A stretch of DNA of 64,000 nt from Rhodoplanes sp. Z2-YC6860 (GTDB lineage Bacteria; Pseudomonadota; Alphaproteobacteria; Rhizobiales; Xanthobacteraceae): the NCBI RefSeq assembly GCF_001579845.1, contig NZ_CP007440.1, forward strand, positions 7,400,029 to 7,464,028, read 5' to 3'. The notes beneath the pieces were generated by a model. The model searched no databases, was not told the DNA's origin, and saw only the letters and a program-made list of their open reading frames with translations. The translations under genes were made by a program, and so were the position numbers. How positions within the stretch are numbered: position 1 is the first letter of the stretch; the number at the start of each line of letters is the position of its first letter. Below, in pieces: positions 1 to 8,673 of this stretch.

Positions 1-519
1 GCCGACATAGCCAGAGCGCGCGTAGGTCCACGCCCTGCAGCGGTTGTCGTCCTCGCAGGCCTTCTTGCAGGCCTCGGCGCTGGGCGGATTCTGGATGTCG
101 AAATTCTTGTAGTCCCCGCCGGAGCGGTCGATGGAGGTTTCCAGCGGCCCAGGCCGGTTCTCACCGAGCCCGCCGCCTTTGACGCCCGACACGCAGCAGC
201 GATTTTCTTTGGGCTGTGTCACCTGATGCTTCAGCCAGCAGGTTGCGGCGTTGGCGCCGCCGATCGCAGCCGTGTTGGGATAGGAGAAGGTCCACGCCCG
301 GCAGCGCCCGTCGCGGTCGCAACGCGCGGCGCAGACCGCAGGATCGGCCGATTGCACCGTGAAGCGGATGTAGTCGCCGCCGGGCCGATCGAAGCCCTGC
401 TGCGCCTCGGCAGGAACAACGATTGCGAAAAGCGCCAGTGCCGCGACCATGAAGGCGCGCACGAGGCTCAACAGACCGCCGTGTAACAATCGCGCCAAGA
501 CGTTCGCCTTCGAGTGCAT
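1..519 (-). CDS. Exported PAN/Apple-domain protein, 3' part beyond the window
   Basis: The minus strand reads open from an ATG at 519 to the left edge, 173 codons, so the C-terminus is missing. A hydrophobic stretch ending in VVPAEAQ looks like a signal peptide; an internal ATG at 450 would give a tighter one. Two similar units follow, each with a GGDY element and later a CRAWT(F/Y) element with cysteines around it, as in PAN_4/Apple domains. Such domains usually bind protein or carbohydrate outside the cytoplasm; the ligand here is unknown. Domain call is good, function is not assigned. Confidence 0.75.
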   Translation of the reverse strand, partial: MHSKANVLARLLHGGLLSLVRAFMVAALALFAIVVPAEAQQGFDRPGGDYIRFTVQSADPAVCAARCDRDGRCRAWTFSYPNTAAIGGANAATCWLKHQVTQPKENRCCVSGVKGGGLGENRPGPLETSIDRSGGDYKNFDIQNPPSAEACKKACEDDNRCRAWTYARSGYVG

Positions 520-602
520 GCGCCCACCATCATTTTAGTGAAGGCCCGATGCAGTGGCGAGTGCGATTGCGTAACCGATTGTCGCTGTGGGAATCGTCCT
601 GA

Positions 603-637
603 CAAAAAGAAAGCGCCCGCCGGGGGCGGCGGGCGCT
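603..637 (-). terminator. Rho-independent terminator after the DUF1127 gene
   Basis: On the minus strand a perfect 10-bp stem (positions 612-621 with 628-637, GC-rich, 6-nt loop) is followed by TCTTTTTG. It lies about 75 bases past the DUF1127 stop and ahead of the PAN gene, so it should separate the two transcripts. Confidence 0.85.
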
Positions 638-712
638 GCATCCGGAGGCGGGAGGGGAAACCGCTGGTCCGGACCCTGGCCGATGGGAGGATCGGCCAAT
701 CCGTAAATTCGT

Positions 713-1084
713 TCAGACCAAATGGCGTCCCGACCGCTTGGCGGCGGGATAGCTGAGCGTCAGCCGCGCCCGGAACAAGACGGCCTGATGCTGCGACGTC
801 GCCACGCGGCCATGACGCGCGCGGCGCTCGATGGCGCGACGGGCGAGCAACTCGCTCGGGTCACGCCACAGCGGACCGGCATAAGCGTCACGTAGATCGC
901 TGCGGTGGAGCCCGATATCGGCAAGCATGCGGTCATCGAGATCGGCCAAGCGGAAGGAGTCGCGCCGGTTCTTCATCCGGTCGGCGAATTCCTTGAGGCC
1001 CTGGCCGATCCGGCCGGCCAACGCCGAAAGCGCCTTGATGGCGGGCGACGCCGTGGCAATTCCGAGGGATGTGATCGCAGGCAT
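713..1084 (-). CDS. DUF1127 family small protein
   Basis: A 123-residue basic protein. The central segment DLDDRMLADIGLHRSDL is the hallmark of DUF1127 (YjiS-like), small proteins common in Alphaproteobacteria; relatives have been linked to phosphate and carbon metabolism and RNA turnover, but the role of this one is unknown. The gene faces a LysR regulator across about 215 bases, which suggests that regulator controls it. The C-terminal 40 residues outside the domain are rich in Arg and Ala and not recognised. Confidence 0.8.
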   Translation of the reverse strand: MPAITSLGIATASPAIKALSALAGRIGQGLKEFADRMKNRRDSFRLADLDDRMLADIGLHRSDLRDAYAGPLWRDPSELLARRAIERRARHGRVATSQHQAVLFRARLTLSYPAAKRSGRHLV

Positions 1085-1242
1085 GGTCAGTCTCCGAGAA
1101 GTTCAGCCCGGGAAGCGGAAAAGGCACCCGTGCGGGCCGCCGCATCGCTGCGGAGCCTCCCGGGGACCCACCCATTTCCTCTGGACGGCCTAATCTCGCA
1201 GAATCCCATTGATAAGTGAAACGAATGTTTTTAATATGACCA

Positions 1243-1260
1243 ATCATCCATGCTGATGAA
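1243..1260. promoter_or_regulatory. Candidate LysR-type binding site
   Basis: Inside an A+T-rich stretch (about 1200-1260) between divergent DUF1127 and lysR genes there is a small dyad, CATC at 1245-1248 and GATG at 1255-1258 with 6 bases between, flanked by AT pairs. Its size and place fit LysR autoregulatory sites, but the dyad is short and could be chance. Confidence 0.3.
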
Positions 1261-1300
1261 TGGCCGACCCGGACGCGGGATCTGGCCCCGGGAGGCGGCC

Positions 1301-2182
1301 ATGAGCGCCCTGATCGACGTCGACCAGTTGCGGACCTTCATCGCAATCGTGGAGACGGGAAGTTTCACCAAAGCCGCCGAGGTGGTCCACAAGACTCAGT
1401 CGGCGGTGTCGATGCAGATGAAGCGGCTCGAAGAGCGGCTCGGCAAACCGGTCTTCGCCCGCGACGGCCGCGCCTCCAAGCTCACCGAGGACGGCGACCG
1501 GCTGCTCGATTACGCACGGCGGATCATCAAGCTCAACGTCGAGGCGCTGGCCGCCTTCGACGACAAGGAATTGTCCGGCCGCGTGCGGCTCGGACTGCCG
1601 GATGATTACGCCGACCGTTATCTGCCCGAGATCATGGCGCGCTTCTCGCGCGCCTATCCGGGCGTGGAATTGACGGTGCTGTGCCAGCCGTCGGTCGATC
1701 TTGTCGAGCTGATCGACTCCAACGAGCTCGATCTCGCGATCATCACCGACTGCGGATCGTCGCGCGCGTCGGAGGTGTTCCGGCGAGAGCGGCTGCTGTG
1801 GGTGACGTCGAACCGGCATTCGACACATCTCGAAGAGCCGCTGCCGCTCGCGCTCGGCCGCACCACCTGCGGCTGGCGCCGCGCTGCGATCGAATGCCTC
1901 GAAACGATCGGCCGGCCGCATCACATCGCCTACACCAGCGCCAATGCGAGCGCGGTGGCGTCGGCGGTGCTATCGGGGCTGGCGATCTCGATCTGCCCGG
2001 AATCCGGGCTGCGGCCCGGCATGCGCGTGTTGAGCCCGGCGGACGGATTCCCAGAGTTGCCGCCCTGCCGCGTCGGCCTCATCCGCAATCCGCACGAAGC
2101 CTCGGCGCTGGCCGATGCGTTGGCCGAGCACATCATCTCGTCGCTCGACAACCTGTCGGAAGCAGCGCAAGCGGCGGAGTAA
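1301..2182 (+). CDS. LysR-family transcriptional regulator
   Basis: Start chosen at ATG 1301, preceded by GGGAGG at normal spacing; an upstream in-frame ATG at 1250 lacks a ribosome site. The 293-residue product has the LysR winged helix in its first 60 residues (DQLRTFIAIVETGSFTKAA, then KTQSAVSMQMKRLEERLG) and a periplasmic-binding-like effector domain after about residue 90 (VRLGLPDDYADRYLPEIM). It probably controls the divergent DUF1127 gene and itself; the inducer cannot be read from sequence. Confidence 0.9.
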   Translation: MSALIDVDQLRTFIAIVETGSFTKAAEVVHKTQSAVSMQMKRLEERLGKPVFARDGRASKLTEDGDRLLDYARRIIKLNVEALAAFDDKELSGRVRLGLPDDYADRYLPEIMARFSRAYPGVELTVLCQPSVDLVELIDSNELDLAIITDCGSSRASEVFRRERLLWVTSNRHSTHLEEPLPLALGRTTCGWRRAAIECLETIGRPHHIAYTSANASAVASAVLSGLAISICPESGLRPGMRVLSPADGFPELPPCRVGLIRNPHEASALADALAEHIISSLDNLSEAAQAAE

Positions 2183-2192
2183 TCGCCGGTCT

Positions 2193-2334
2193 CGTGTCCC
2201 GGGCGCAGCGCAGCACGAAGTGATGCGCTGCAGACCCGGGACCCCAGTTACTTTCCTTTCGTGAAACACAACCGGGGTCCCGGATCAGCGGCGCACCGTT
2301 CGCTTCGCTCACGCTACACCGCGTCCGGGACACG
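2193..2334. repeat. 142-bp palindromic intergenic repeat
   Basis: Perfect 10-bp terminal inverted repeats (2193-2202 and 2325-2334, CGTGTCCCGG and its complement) enclose a second inverted pair (about 2236-2245 and 2274-2283, CCGGGACCCC and complement). It fills most of the space between the convergent lysR and ybaK genes. No reading frame or transposase is present, so it looks like a non-autonomous dispersed repeat with strong RNA-folding potential. Confidence 0.7.
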
Positions 2335-2363
2335 TGCGGATAGAGCGCGCTCTACCTTTCTAG

Positions 2364-2837
2364 CTAGCTTGCGATTTCAGCCGCCGTTGCACCGAGCAGC
2401 TTCACCAACTCCTGCGGCGCCATCTCGATCTGCAAGCCACGCCGCCCGCCATTGAAGATGATGGTCGGATGCGCGAGCGCGGGCGCATCGATGAACACGC
2501 GCGCCCGCTTGCGCTGGCCGAGTGGCGAGATGCCGCCGACATGATAACCGGTGATGCGCTCGGCCTCGGCGGCGGGCAGCATCGCGGCATCTTTCGCGCC
2601 GGCCGCGGCGGCAAGCTTCTTCAGGCTCACCTCGCGGTCGCTTGCGATCAGCACGCAGACCACCGCGCCGCCGGCTTTCGCCATCAACGTCTTCAACAGC
2701 CGCGCCGGCGAGACCCCGAGCGCATCGGCCGCCTGCATACCGATCCTTTCGGCATTGGGGTCGTAGTCGTACTCATGGAGCTTGAACGCGATCCCAGCCT
2801 TCTCCAGCGCCGAGGTCGCGGGCGTGCCCTTGGCCAT
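2364..2837 (-). CDS. ybaK: Cys-tRNA(Pro) deacylase, YbaK/EbsC family
   Basis: A 157-residue single-domain protein of normal length for YbaK. Recognisable parts are the N-terminal ALEKAGIAFKLHEYDYDP strand-helix, LLKTLMAK, the helix REVSLKKLAAAAGAKDA, and GYHVGGISPLGQ near residue 100, the family's core motif. YbaK enzymes hydrolyse cysteine mischarged on tRNA(Pro) in the cytoplasm. The gene starts 12 bases after gshA ends, so the two are likely co-transcribed, loosely linking cysteine use and translational quality control. Confidence 0.93.
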   Translation of the reverse strand: MAKGTPATSALEKAGIAFKLHEYDYDPNAERIGMQAADALGVSPARLLKTLMAKAGGAVVCVLIASDREVSLKKLAAAAGAKDAAMLPAAEAERITGYHVGGISPLGQRKRARVFIDAPALAHPTIIFNGGRRGLQIEMAPQELVKLLGATAAEIAS

Positions 2838-2849
2838 GACGAAAAATCT

Positions 2850-4214
2850 TCAATAAGCGTATTCGAAGAAGATCGGATCGATCGAGCCGTTCCACGGACC
2901 GTGGAATTTCTCCAACAGCTCCTCGGCGGGCGTCAGGCCGCGGGCCACGCTCTCCTGCAGCACGCGGAGATAACGGGTCTCGTCGCGGCCATTGCGGTCG
3001 AAGCGTTTGCGGCGAACCAGGCCCTGCTCGGCAAGCCGCAAGGTCTCGGCGGCGAGATCGAGCAGCGTCCTGTTGCGGATCTTGGCCTTGAAGCCGAGCT
3101 TGGGCACATCGTCGCGCAGCTTCTGCCGCTCGGCCGCGGTCCAGTCCTTCACGATCTCCCAGCAGGCGTCGAGATTCAGGTCGTCGTAGATCAGGCCCAC
3201 CCAGTAGGCCGGCAGCGACGGCAGCCGCCGCCACGGCCCGCCGTCGGAGCCCCGCATCTCGATGTACCGCTTGAGCCGCACCTCGGGGAAGATGGTCGAG
3301 ACGTGATTGGCCCAGTCCGAGATGGTCGCGCTCTCGCCCGGCAGCAGCTTGCCTTCGAGATGATCGCGGAACGACTTGCCGGACACGTCGATGTAGCGGT
3401 CGCCGCGCTTGATGAAATACATCGGCACATCGAGCGCGTAATCGACGTAGCGCTCGAAGCCCGCGCCGTCCTCGAACATGAACGGCAGCATGCCGGCGCG
3501 CTGATTGTCGGTGTCGCGCCAGATCTCGGAGCGGAACGAGACGAAGCCGTTAGGCTTGCCCTCGGTGAACGGCGAATTGGCGAACAGCGCGGTCGCGACC
3601 GGCTGCAGCGCGAGTGCGACCCGCATCTTCAGCACCATGTCGGCTTCGGACGAGAAGTCATGGTTCGTCTGCACCGTGCAGGTGCGATACATCATGTCGA
3701 GGCCATACTTGCCGACCTTCGGCATGTACGAGGTCATGATCTTGTAGCGGCCCTTGGGCATCACCGGGATATCGGCGCGCCGCCAGAGCGGCGTCATGCC
3801 GAGGCCGAGAAAGCCGATGCCGAGCGGACTCGCCACCTCGCGCACCTGTGCCAGATGCGCGAACAATTCGCCCGCGGTCTGATGCACGTTGTCGACCGGC
3901 GCCCCGGACAATTCGAACTGCCCGCCGGGCTCGAGCGAGATCGCACCGCCGCCGGTGACATCCGCGAGCCCGATGATGTTGTCGCCCTCCGTGATCGGAT
4001 CCCAGCCGAGGATGGTCTTCATGCCATCCAGCAGCGCGCGAATGCCGCGCGAGCCGGCGTAAGGCACCGGCGAATGATCCACGATGCGGAACGGGAACTT
4101 CTCGTGCTCGGTGCCGACGCGGAATTCCGACTTCGGCTTGCAGCCCGCTTCGAACCACGCAACGAGTTCGTCGCGCGATCGGATCGGCGTCATATCGATT
4201 TGGTCGCGGGCCAT
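2850..4214 (-). CDS. gshA: Glutamate-cysteine ligase (alphaproteobacterial/plant type)
   Basis: 454 residues, close to the usual length of the plant-type enzyme. It makes gamma-glutamylcysteine, the first step of glutathione synthesis. Visible family elements are EFRVGTEHEKFPF near residue 30 (ATP/Mg and substrate site), GGAISLEPGGQFELSG near 90-105, a Cys-containing MMYRTCTVQTNHDF segment and the RYIEMRGSDGGPW segment near 310. The plant-type form is standard in Alphaproteobacteria and differs from E. coli GshA. It is followed directly by ybaK. Confidence 0.95.
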   Translation of the reverse strand: MARDQIDMTPIRSRDELVAWFEAGCKPKSEFRVGTEHEKFPFRIVDHSPVPYAGSRGIRALLDGMKTILGWDPITEGDNIIGLADVTGGGAISLEPGGQFELSGAPVDNVHQTAGELFAHLAQVREVASPLGIGFLGLGMTPLWRRADIPVMPKGRYKIMTSYMPKVGKYGLDMMYRTCTVQTNHDFSSEADMVLKMRVALALQPVATALFANSPFTEGKPNGFVSFRSEIWRDTDNQRAGMLPFMFEDGAGFERYVDYALDVPMYFIKRGDRYIDVSGKSFRDHLEGKLLPGESATISDWANHVSTIFPEVRLKRYIEMRGSDGGPWRRLPSLPAYWVGLIYDDLNLDACWEIVKDWTAAERQKLRDDVPKLGFKAKIRNRTLLDLAAETLRLAEQGLVRRKRFDRNGRDETRYLRVLQESVARGLTPAEELLEKFHGPWNGSIDPIFFEYAY

Positions 4215-4285
4215 GCGAGTTTCCGGCGCAAAAAGGTCGCGACCTTAATCACGAGCCGTGTGAAAGGGCAACGACATGATGAATG

Positions 4286-4735
4286 TCACGGAGAGGGACA
4301 CGAACTGAGCCGCCCGAGCAATTCGCAGAGGGTCGCTGCGTCCTTGTTGGAGAGCTTCGACCCGACGTGGCGCTCGATAGCGGCGGAATATGTCTCCCAC
4401 ATTTTCTTCTGCATGCTGCGCCCCGCCTGGGTGATCGCGACATAGAGGCCGCGGCCGTCGACCGGACAGGTCTGGCGCTCGGCAAGCCCCGCCTCCACCA
4501 GCCGTTCAATCAATCGTGATGTGGAGTATTGCGGCAGCAGCATCTGCTTTTCCAGCTCGACCGGACGCAATGCGCCATGCGGCGAACGGGACAGTTCCAG
4601 CAGCGCGTCGTACCAGGCGAGCGGCGGAAAGCCTGCTTTTTTCAGGTCGTGCTCGACCGCGACCAGCAAACGTTGCTGCACACGCACAAGGCGCGTCCAG
4701 CATGAGGTGGTTTCGGCAGAGGGCTTCCGGCTCAT
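4286..4735 (-). CDS. MarR-family transcriptional regulator
   Basis: Start chosen at ATG 4735, giving 149 residues, the usual MarR length; the longer reading to 4837 would run through the operator. The winged helix is visible (ARDS-type helices replaced here by LEKQMLLPQYSTSRLIERLV, then a wing with CPVDGRGLYVAIT). It is divergent from a glutathione transferase and three related palindromes lie between them, so it most likely represses the transferase and itself, released by an electrophile or phenolic ligand. A cysteine in the wing (TCPVDGRG) could be redox-active, which is only a guess. Confidence 0.9.
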   Translation of the reverse strand: MSRKPSAETTSCWTRLVRVQQRLLVAVEHDLKKAGFPPLAWYDALLELSRSPHGALRPVELEKQMLLPQYSTSRLIERLVEAGLAERQTCPVDGRGLYVAITQAGRSMQKKMWETYSAAIERHVGSKLSNKDAATLCELLGRLSSCPSP

Positions 4736-4767
4736 GGGCGGTTTCTCGGATCCGAAGATAGAGCTTT

Positions 4768-4829
4768 CATGCACTTGCATCAACCTTGACAACTGCATGC
4801 AAATGCATCTAGTCCATGCAAGTGCATGG
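4768..4829. promoter_or_regulatory. marR-gst intergenic promoter and operator array
   Basis: Three related TGCA-type palindromic segments occur: 4768-4780 (CATGCACTTGCAT), 4794-4808 (TGCATGCAAATGCAT) and 4814-4829 (CCATGCAAGTGCATGG). The first and third are inverted copies of one another. A TTGACA at 4786-4791 can serve as the -35 box for the transferase, with the middle palindrome filling the spacer and the third covering the probable -10/start region. Binding there would block RNA polymerase, the standard MarR mechanism. Confidence 0.75.
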
Positions 4830-4874
4830 ATATGCACGACCGCTCGTTCTGTCCCCTTTGAATCGGAGGAATCG

Positions 4875-5486
4875 ATGAAGCTGTTTTACATGCCGGGCGC
4901 CTGCTCGCTCGCACCGCATATTGCGCTTTGCGAGGCGGGGCTGCCGTTCGATCTCGTGCAGGTCGATCGCAGCAAGAAGACCAGCACCGGCGAGGATTAT
5001 CTGACCATCAACGTCAAGGGCGCGGTGCCGGCCGTGAAGCTCGACGACGGACAGGTGCTGACCGAAGCGGCGGTGATTCAGCAATACATCGCCGACAAGG
5101 CGCCGGCGAAGAAGCTTGCGCCGGCGGCCGGCACGCCGGAGCGCTACCGGCTGCAGGAGTGGCTGAACTATATCGCGAGCGAGCTTCACAAGGGCATCGG
5201 CCAGCTGTTCAACCCGGCGATGCCCGACGATTACCGGGACACCGTGAAGAAAGGTCTGGCCGCGAAACAGTTCGCCCATCTCGAAAAGAGCCTCGCGGGC
5301 CGCGAGTATCTGTTGGGCGACTTCACCGTCGCCGACGGCTATCTGTTCACGGTGCTGAACTGGACGAAATTCCACAAGATCGACCTGTCGGCGTTTCCGA
5401 ACATCACCGCGTTCATGACCCGCGTCGCAGCGCGCCCCGCCGTGAAGGCGGCGATGACCGCGGAAGGGTTGTTGAAGGCGGCTTAG
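4875..5486 (+). CDS. gst: Glutathione S-transferase, beta class
   Basis: Starts at ATG 4875 behind CGGAGGA. The 203-residue protein has the thioredoxin-like domain (residues 1-80, KLFYMPGACSLAPHI with Cys10, the beta-class catalytic cysteine, and LTEAAVIQQYIAD contacting glutathione) and the helical domain (YLLGDFTVADGYLF near 155). It conjugates glutathione to electrophiles in the cytoplasm. The divergent MarR gene and its operator suggest induction by toxic compounds. Substrate not predictable. Confidence 0.93.
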   Translation: MKLFYMPGACSLAPHIALCEAGLPFDLVQVDRSKKTSTGEDYLTINVKGAVPAVKLDDGQVLTEAAVIQQYIADKAPAKKLAPAAGTPERYRLQEWLNYIASELHKGIGQLFNPAMPDDYRDTVKKGLAAKQFAHLEKSLAGREYLLGDFTVADGYLFTVLNWTKFHKIDLSAFPNITAFMTRVAARPAVKAAMTAEGLLKAA

Positions 5487-5526
5487 GCCTTCGTGGTTAA
5501 AGTAGAGTGCGTCAACAAATTCCGCT

Positions 5527-5652
5527 GTCATTCCGGACGTCGTCAGCGGTCCGCGCGAAGCGCGGGACGATGGCGGCGATCCGGAATCCATAACCACAAG
5601 TCGGGGTTATGGATTCCGGGTTCGCTCGCTTACGCGAGCGCCCCGGAATGAC
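5527..5652. repeat. Palindromic intergenic repeat, GTCATTCCGG family, copy 1
   Basis: Terminal inverted repeats GTCATTCCGG (5527-5536) and complement (5643-5652). Inside is a perfect 15-bp inverted pair (5581-5595 and 5605-5619), and near the right end a small hairpin CGCTCGC-TTAC-GCGAGCG. The right 40 bases match the right end of the element at 30045-30149 almost base for base, which makes this a dispersed family. It sits between the convergent gst and methyltransferase genes. Confidence 0.85.
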
Positions 5653-5678
5653 GTCGGTGTGTGTGGCACCAGCCTCGA

Positions 5679-6419
5679 CTAATTCGGCTTCTGAAACTTC
5701 AGCACGAATTCGTCGACCGGCGTCTTGGAGCCGAAGATCTTCTCCTCGCGGGTGTCTTCCGGATGGCGGAAGAAGTCGCCCTCCCCGACGAGCTTGAAGC
5801 CCGCCGCCTCGACCTCGCTCTTGAGCGTGGCTTCATCGATCCGGTGCAGCGTCTTGCCGACCGATGTACCGGTGCCGGGCTTGGCCGAGTGATCGGCGAT
5901 CACCAGAAACGCACCGGGCTTAAGCGCCGCAAATAGCTTCTTGTTCATCGCCGCGCGATCGACCGTCATGTAGGTCGTGTCATGATAGAAAAAGAAGAAC
6001 GTGATCAGGTCGAGATTGCCCACGCCCTCCGGCAGCGGGTCGTCGAACTTGCGATCGACCGCCGTGACGTTCTTCATCACAGGCGTCTTCATCCGTGCCT
6101 CGAAGCGCTCGGTGGCGCGCGCTGACTTCTCGAAATCCTGCCCATAGACCTTGCCGCCCGGGCCGACGGCCCGCGCCATCAATTCGGTGCTGTAGCCACC
6201 GCCCGCGCCCATATCGAGCACGCTCATGCCGGTTTTGACTCCCGTGAAATTCAGGAGCTTCACCGGATCGCGGCGCTGATCGGTCTGCCGATCCGCATCG
6301 CTGCGGTCGGGCGCCGCAATGATCGCCGCATAGTCCTGGGCGAACGATGGAAGCGGCGCTGCTGCCAGAGTGACAAGCGCAACGGCGCCAGAGCAAACAA
6401 AACGACACAAACGATTCAT
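5679..6419 (-). CDS. Exported methyltransferase-like protein (COG4798 type)
   Basis: 246 residues with a clear signal peptide (residues 1-27, ending PLPSFAQ). The rest is a class I methyltransferase fold: VLDMGAGGGYSTELMARAV near 70 is the SAM motif I, then VYGQDFEKSA, LDLITFFFFYHDTTY and PGAFLVIADHS. Proteins of this kind are called predicted methyltransferases, but SAM is not known in the periplasm, so the true activity or ligand is unclear. It lies 35 bases after fadJ on the same strand and may be the last gene of that transcript. Confidence 0.85.
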   Translation of the reverse strand: MNRLCRFVCSGAVALVTLAAAPLPSFAQDYAAIIAAPDRSDADRQTDQRRDPVKLLNFTGVKTGMSVLDMGAGGGYSTELMARAVGPGGKVYGQDFEKSARATERFEARMKTPVMKNVTAVDRKFDDPLPEGVGNLDLITFFFFYHDTTYMTVDRAAMNKKLFAALKPGAFLVIADHSAKPGTGTSVGKTLHRIDEATLKSEVEAAGFKLVGEGDFFRHPEDTREEKIFGSKTPVDEFVLKFQKPN

Positions 6420-6454
6420 CTTCCGTATCCTTCCACTATTTTGTCACACGTCCC

Positions 6455-8668
6455 TCACGCCGCCTTCTTGCCCGGTGCGAAACGCGTGTAAAAGCTTTCG
6501 CCCTTCGCCGCCATGTCGCGCAACAGCTTCGGCGGCTCGAAGCGCGGGCCGTATTTCCTGGCGAGCCGCTCGCACAGCTCAACAAAGTTTTTTGTCCCCA
6601 TCATGTCGATGTAGGACAGCGTGCCGCCGGAGAACGGCGCAAAGCCGAAGCCCAGGATCGAGCCGACATCCGCCTCGCGCACGTCGGTCACCACATGCTC
6701 CTCGAAGGTGCGCGCGGCCTCGACCGCCTGCGTCACCAGGAAGCGCTGCTTCATTTCCTGCACGTCGAGCTTGTCGATTTCGCCGCTGCTGAGCTTCTTG
6801 GTCAACAGCGCATCGAGGCCCGGCCACAGCCGCTTGGGCTTTCCCGGCGCATAGTCGTAGAAGCCCTTGCCGTTCTTGCGGCCGAGCCGGCCGTTGCCTT
6901 CAACCATGTCCTCCAGGAGCTTCTTCTGGCCCGGGTTGATGGCCTGCGACCCGAGATCGGCCTCGGCGGCGCGCACGATCTTGAGGCCGAGATCGATCGC
7001 GGTTTCGTCGTTGAGCGACAGCGGCCCGACCGGCATGCCCGCCATCCGCGCCGTGTTCTCGATCATCGCCGCCGGAATTCCCTCCAGCAGCATCAGATGG
7101 CCTTCCTGGATGTAATTCAGCACGCAACGGTTGGCATAGAAGCCGCGTGTGTCGTTCACCACGATCGGCGTCTTGCGCAGGAGGCGCACGAAGTCGAGCG
7201 CCGTGGCGAGCGCGACGTCGCCGGTTTTCTTGCCGACGATGATCTCGACCAGCATCATCCGCTCGACCGGCGAAAAGAAGTGAATGCCGATGAATTTCGC
7301 CGGGTCCTTGGCGATTTCGGCGAGCGACGTGATCGGCAGTGTCGAAGTGTTGGAGCCGAACACCACGTCGGGCATGATCGACTGCGCCTTGGCGGTGGCG
7401 TCAGACTTCACCTTGCGGTCCTCGAACACGGCTTCAACGATCAGATCGACGCCCTTCAGCGCGCCATAGTCCGCGGTGGCGGTGATTTTCGACAGCACAG
7501 CGTCGCGCTGCGCCGCAGTGGCGCGGCCCTTGTTGACCTGATCGGTCAGGCTTTTCTGGATGAGCGCCTTGCCCTTGTCGGCGCTCTCCTGATCGCGATC
7601 AATCAGGATCACGTCGAGACCGGACTGGGCGCTGACCGACGCAATGCCTGCGCCCATGAAGCCCGCGCCGAGAATGCCGACCTTCTTGATCTGCGTGGCC
7701 GGCACCGAAGCCGGACGCCGCGCGCCCTTGTTCAACTCCTGCATGGAGACGAACAGCGAGCGGATCATAGCCGCGGCTTCGGGCGAACGCAAAATCTTGG
7801 CGAAGTAGCGCGACTCCATGGTGAGCGCGCGATCCATCGGCAAGAGCAGGCCTTCGTAAGCGGACTGCAGGATGGCACGCGCCGCCGGATAGTTGTCGTA
7901 GGTCTCACGGCGGTAAATCGCGTTCGCGGCGGGCCACGTCATCATGCCGGCCTTGGAGTAGACCTGTCCGCCCGGCAGCCGGAAACCATCGGTGTCCCAC
8001 GGCGCCTTGGCCTTCGGGTTGGCCTTAACCCAATCCTTCGCGACCTTGATCATGTCGCCCGCGGGCACGACCGCATCGATGAGCTTCATCGCCTTGGCGC
8101 GGCTGAGGCTGAGCTGATCGCCCTTGAGCAGAAGCTGCAACGCGTCGGAGGTCTGCATCATGCGGCAGGTGCGCTGCGTGCCGCCGGCGCCGGGAAACAG
8201 CCCGATCTTCACCTCCGGCAGACCCAGGCGCGTCTTGTCGTTATCGGCGGCGACGCGATAGTGCGAGGCAAGACACAGCTCGAAGCCGCCGCCCAGCGCG
8301 GTGCCATTGATCGCGACCGCGAACGGCTTGCCGCAGGTCTCGATACGGCGATAGAGCTGCGACAGCTTGCGGCTTTCGTTGAACAGCAGCGTCGCCGCGG
8401 CCACCTCACCTTCTTTCCTGGCCATGTCGGCGAACATGCGGCCAAGTGATTCCAGCAGCGTCAGATCGGCGCCGGCACAGAACGTGTCCTTGCCCGAGGT
8501 GATGACCGCGCCCTTGATCGCGGCATCGCTTGCGATCCTCTCGACGATGCCACCGAGGTCCTGGATCACCGCCACGTCGATGACGTTCATCGTCTTGCCC
8601 GGCATGTCCCAGGTGACGAGCGCGATGCCATCGGCGTCGACGTCGAGCTTGAAGTTGTCGTTGGCCAT
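6455..8668 (-). CDS. fadJ: FadJ-type enoyl-CoA hydratase / 3-hydroxyacyl-CoA dehydrogenase fusion
   Basis: Start at ATG 8668 (MANDNF), 737 residues, the usual length of the alpha subunit. Residues 1 to about 190 are a crotonase domain (FCAGADL oxyanion loop; GLPEVKIGLFPGAGGTQR with the catalytic Glu). Residues about 315-500 are the NAD-binding part (VGILGAGFMGAGIASVSAQ; IHFFSPVERM with the catalytic His), followed by the C-terminal dimerisation domains. It performs hydration and oxidation in fatty-acid beta-oxidation with the thiolase encoded upstream. A longer in-frame reading upstream is spurious, running into the cupin gene. Confidence 0.96.
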   Translation of the reverse strand: MANDNFKLDVDADGIALVTWDMPGKTMNVIDVAVIQDLGGIVERIASDAAIKGAVITSGKDTFCAGADLTLLESLGRMFADMARKEGEVAAATLLFNESRKLSQLYRRIETCGKPFAVAINGTALGGGFELCLASHYRVAADNDKTRLGLPEVKIGLFPGAGGTQRTCRMMQTSDALQLLLKGDQLSLSRAKAMKLIDAVVPAGDMIKVAKDWVKANPKAKAPWDTDGFRLPGGQVYSKAGMMTWPAANAIYRRETYDNYPAARAILQSAYEGLLLPMDRALTMESRYFAKILRSPEAAAMIRSLFVSMQELNKGARRPASVPATQIKKVGILGAGFMGAGIASVSAQSGLDVILIDRDQESADKGKALIQKSLTDQVNKGRATAAQRDAVLSKITATADYGALKGVDLIVEAVFEDRKVKSDATAKAQSIMPDVVFGSNTSTLPITSLAEIAKDPAKFIGIHFFSPVERMMLVEIIVGKKTGDVALATALDFVRLLRKTPIVVNDTRGFYANRCVLNYIQEGHLMLLEGIPAAMIENTARMAGMPVGPLSLNDETAIDLGLKIVRAAEADLGSQAINPGQKKLLEDMVEGNGRLGRKNGKGFYDYAPGKPKRLWPGLDALLTKKLSSGEIDKLDVQEMKQRFLVTQAVEAARTFEEHVVTDVREADVGSILGFGFAPFSGGTLSYIDMMGTKNFVELCERLARKYGPRFEPPKLLRDMAAKGESFYTRFAPGKKAA

Positions 8669-8673
8669 TCGCC

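Noticed and set aside
6695..8449. A 584-codon plus-strand open frame opposite fadJ
   Set aside because: Antisense shadow with no domain; the FadJ frame is complete on the minus strand.
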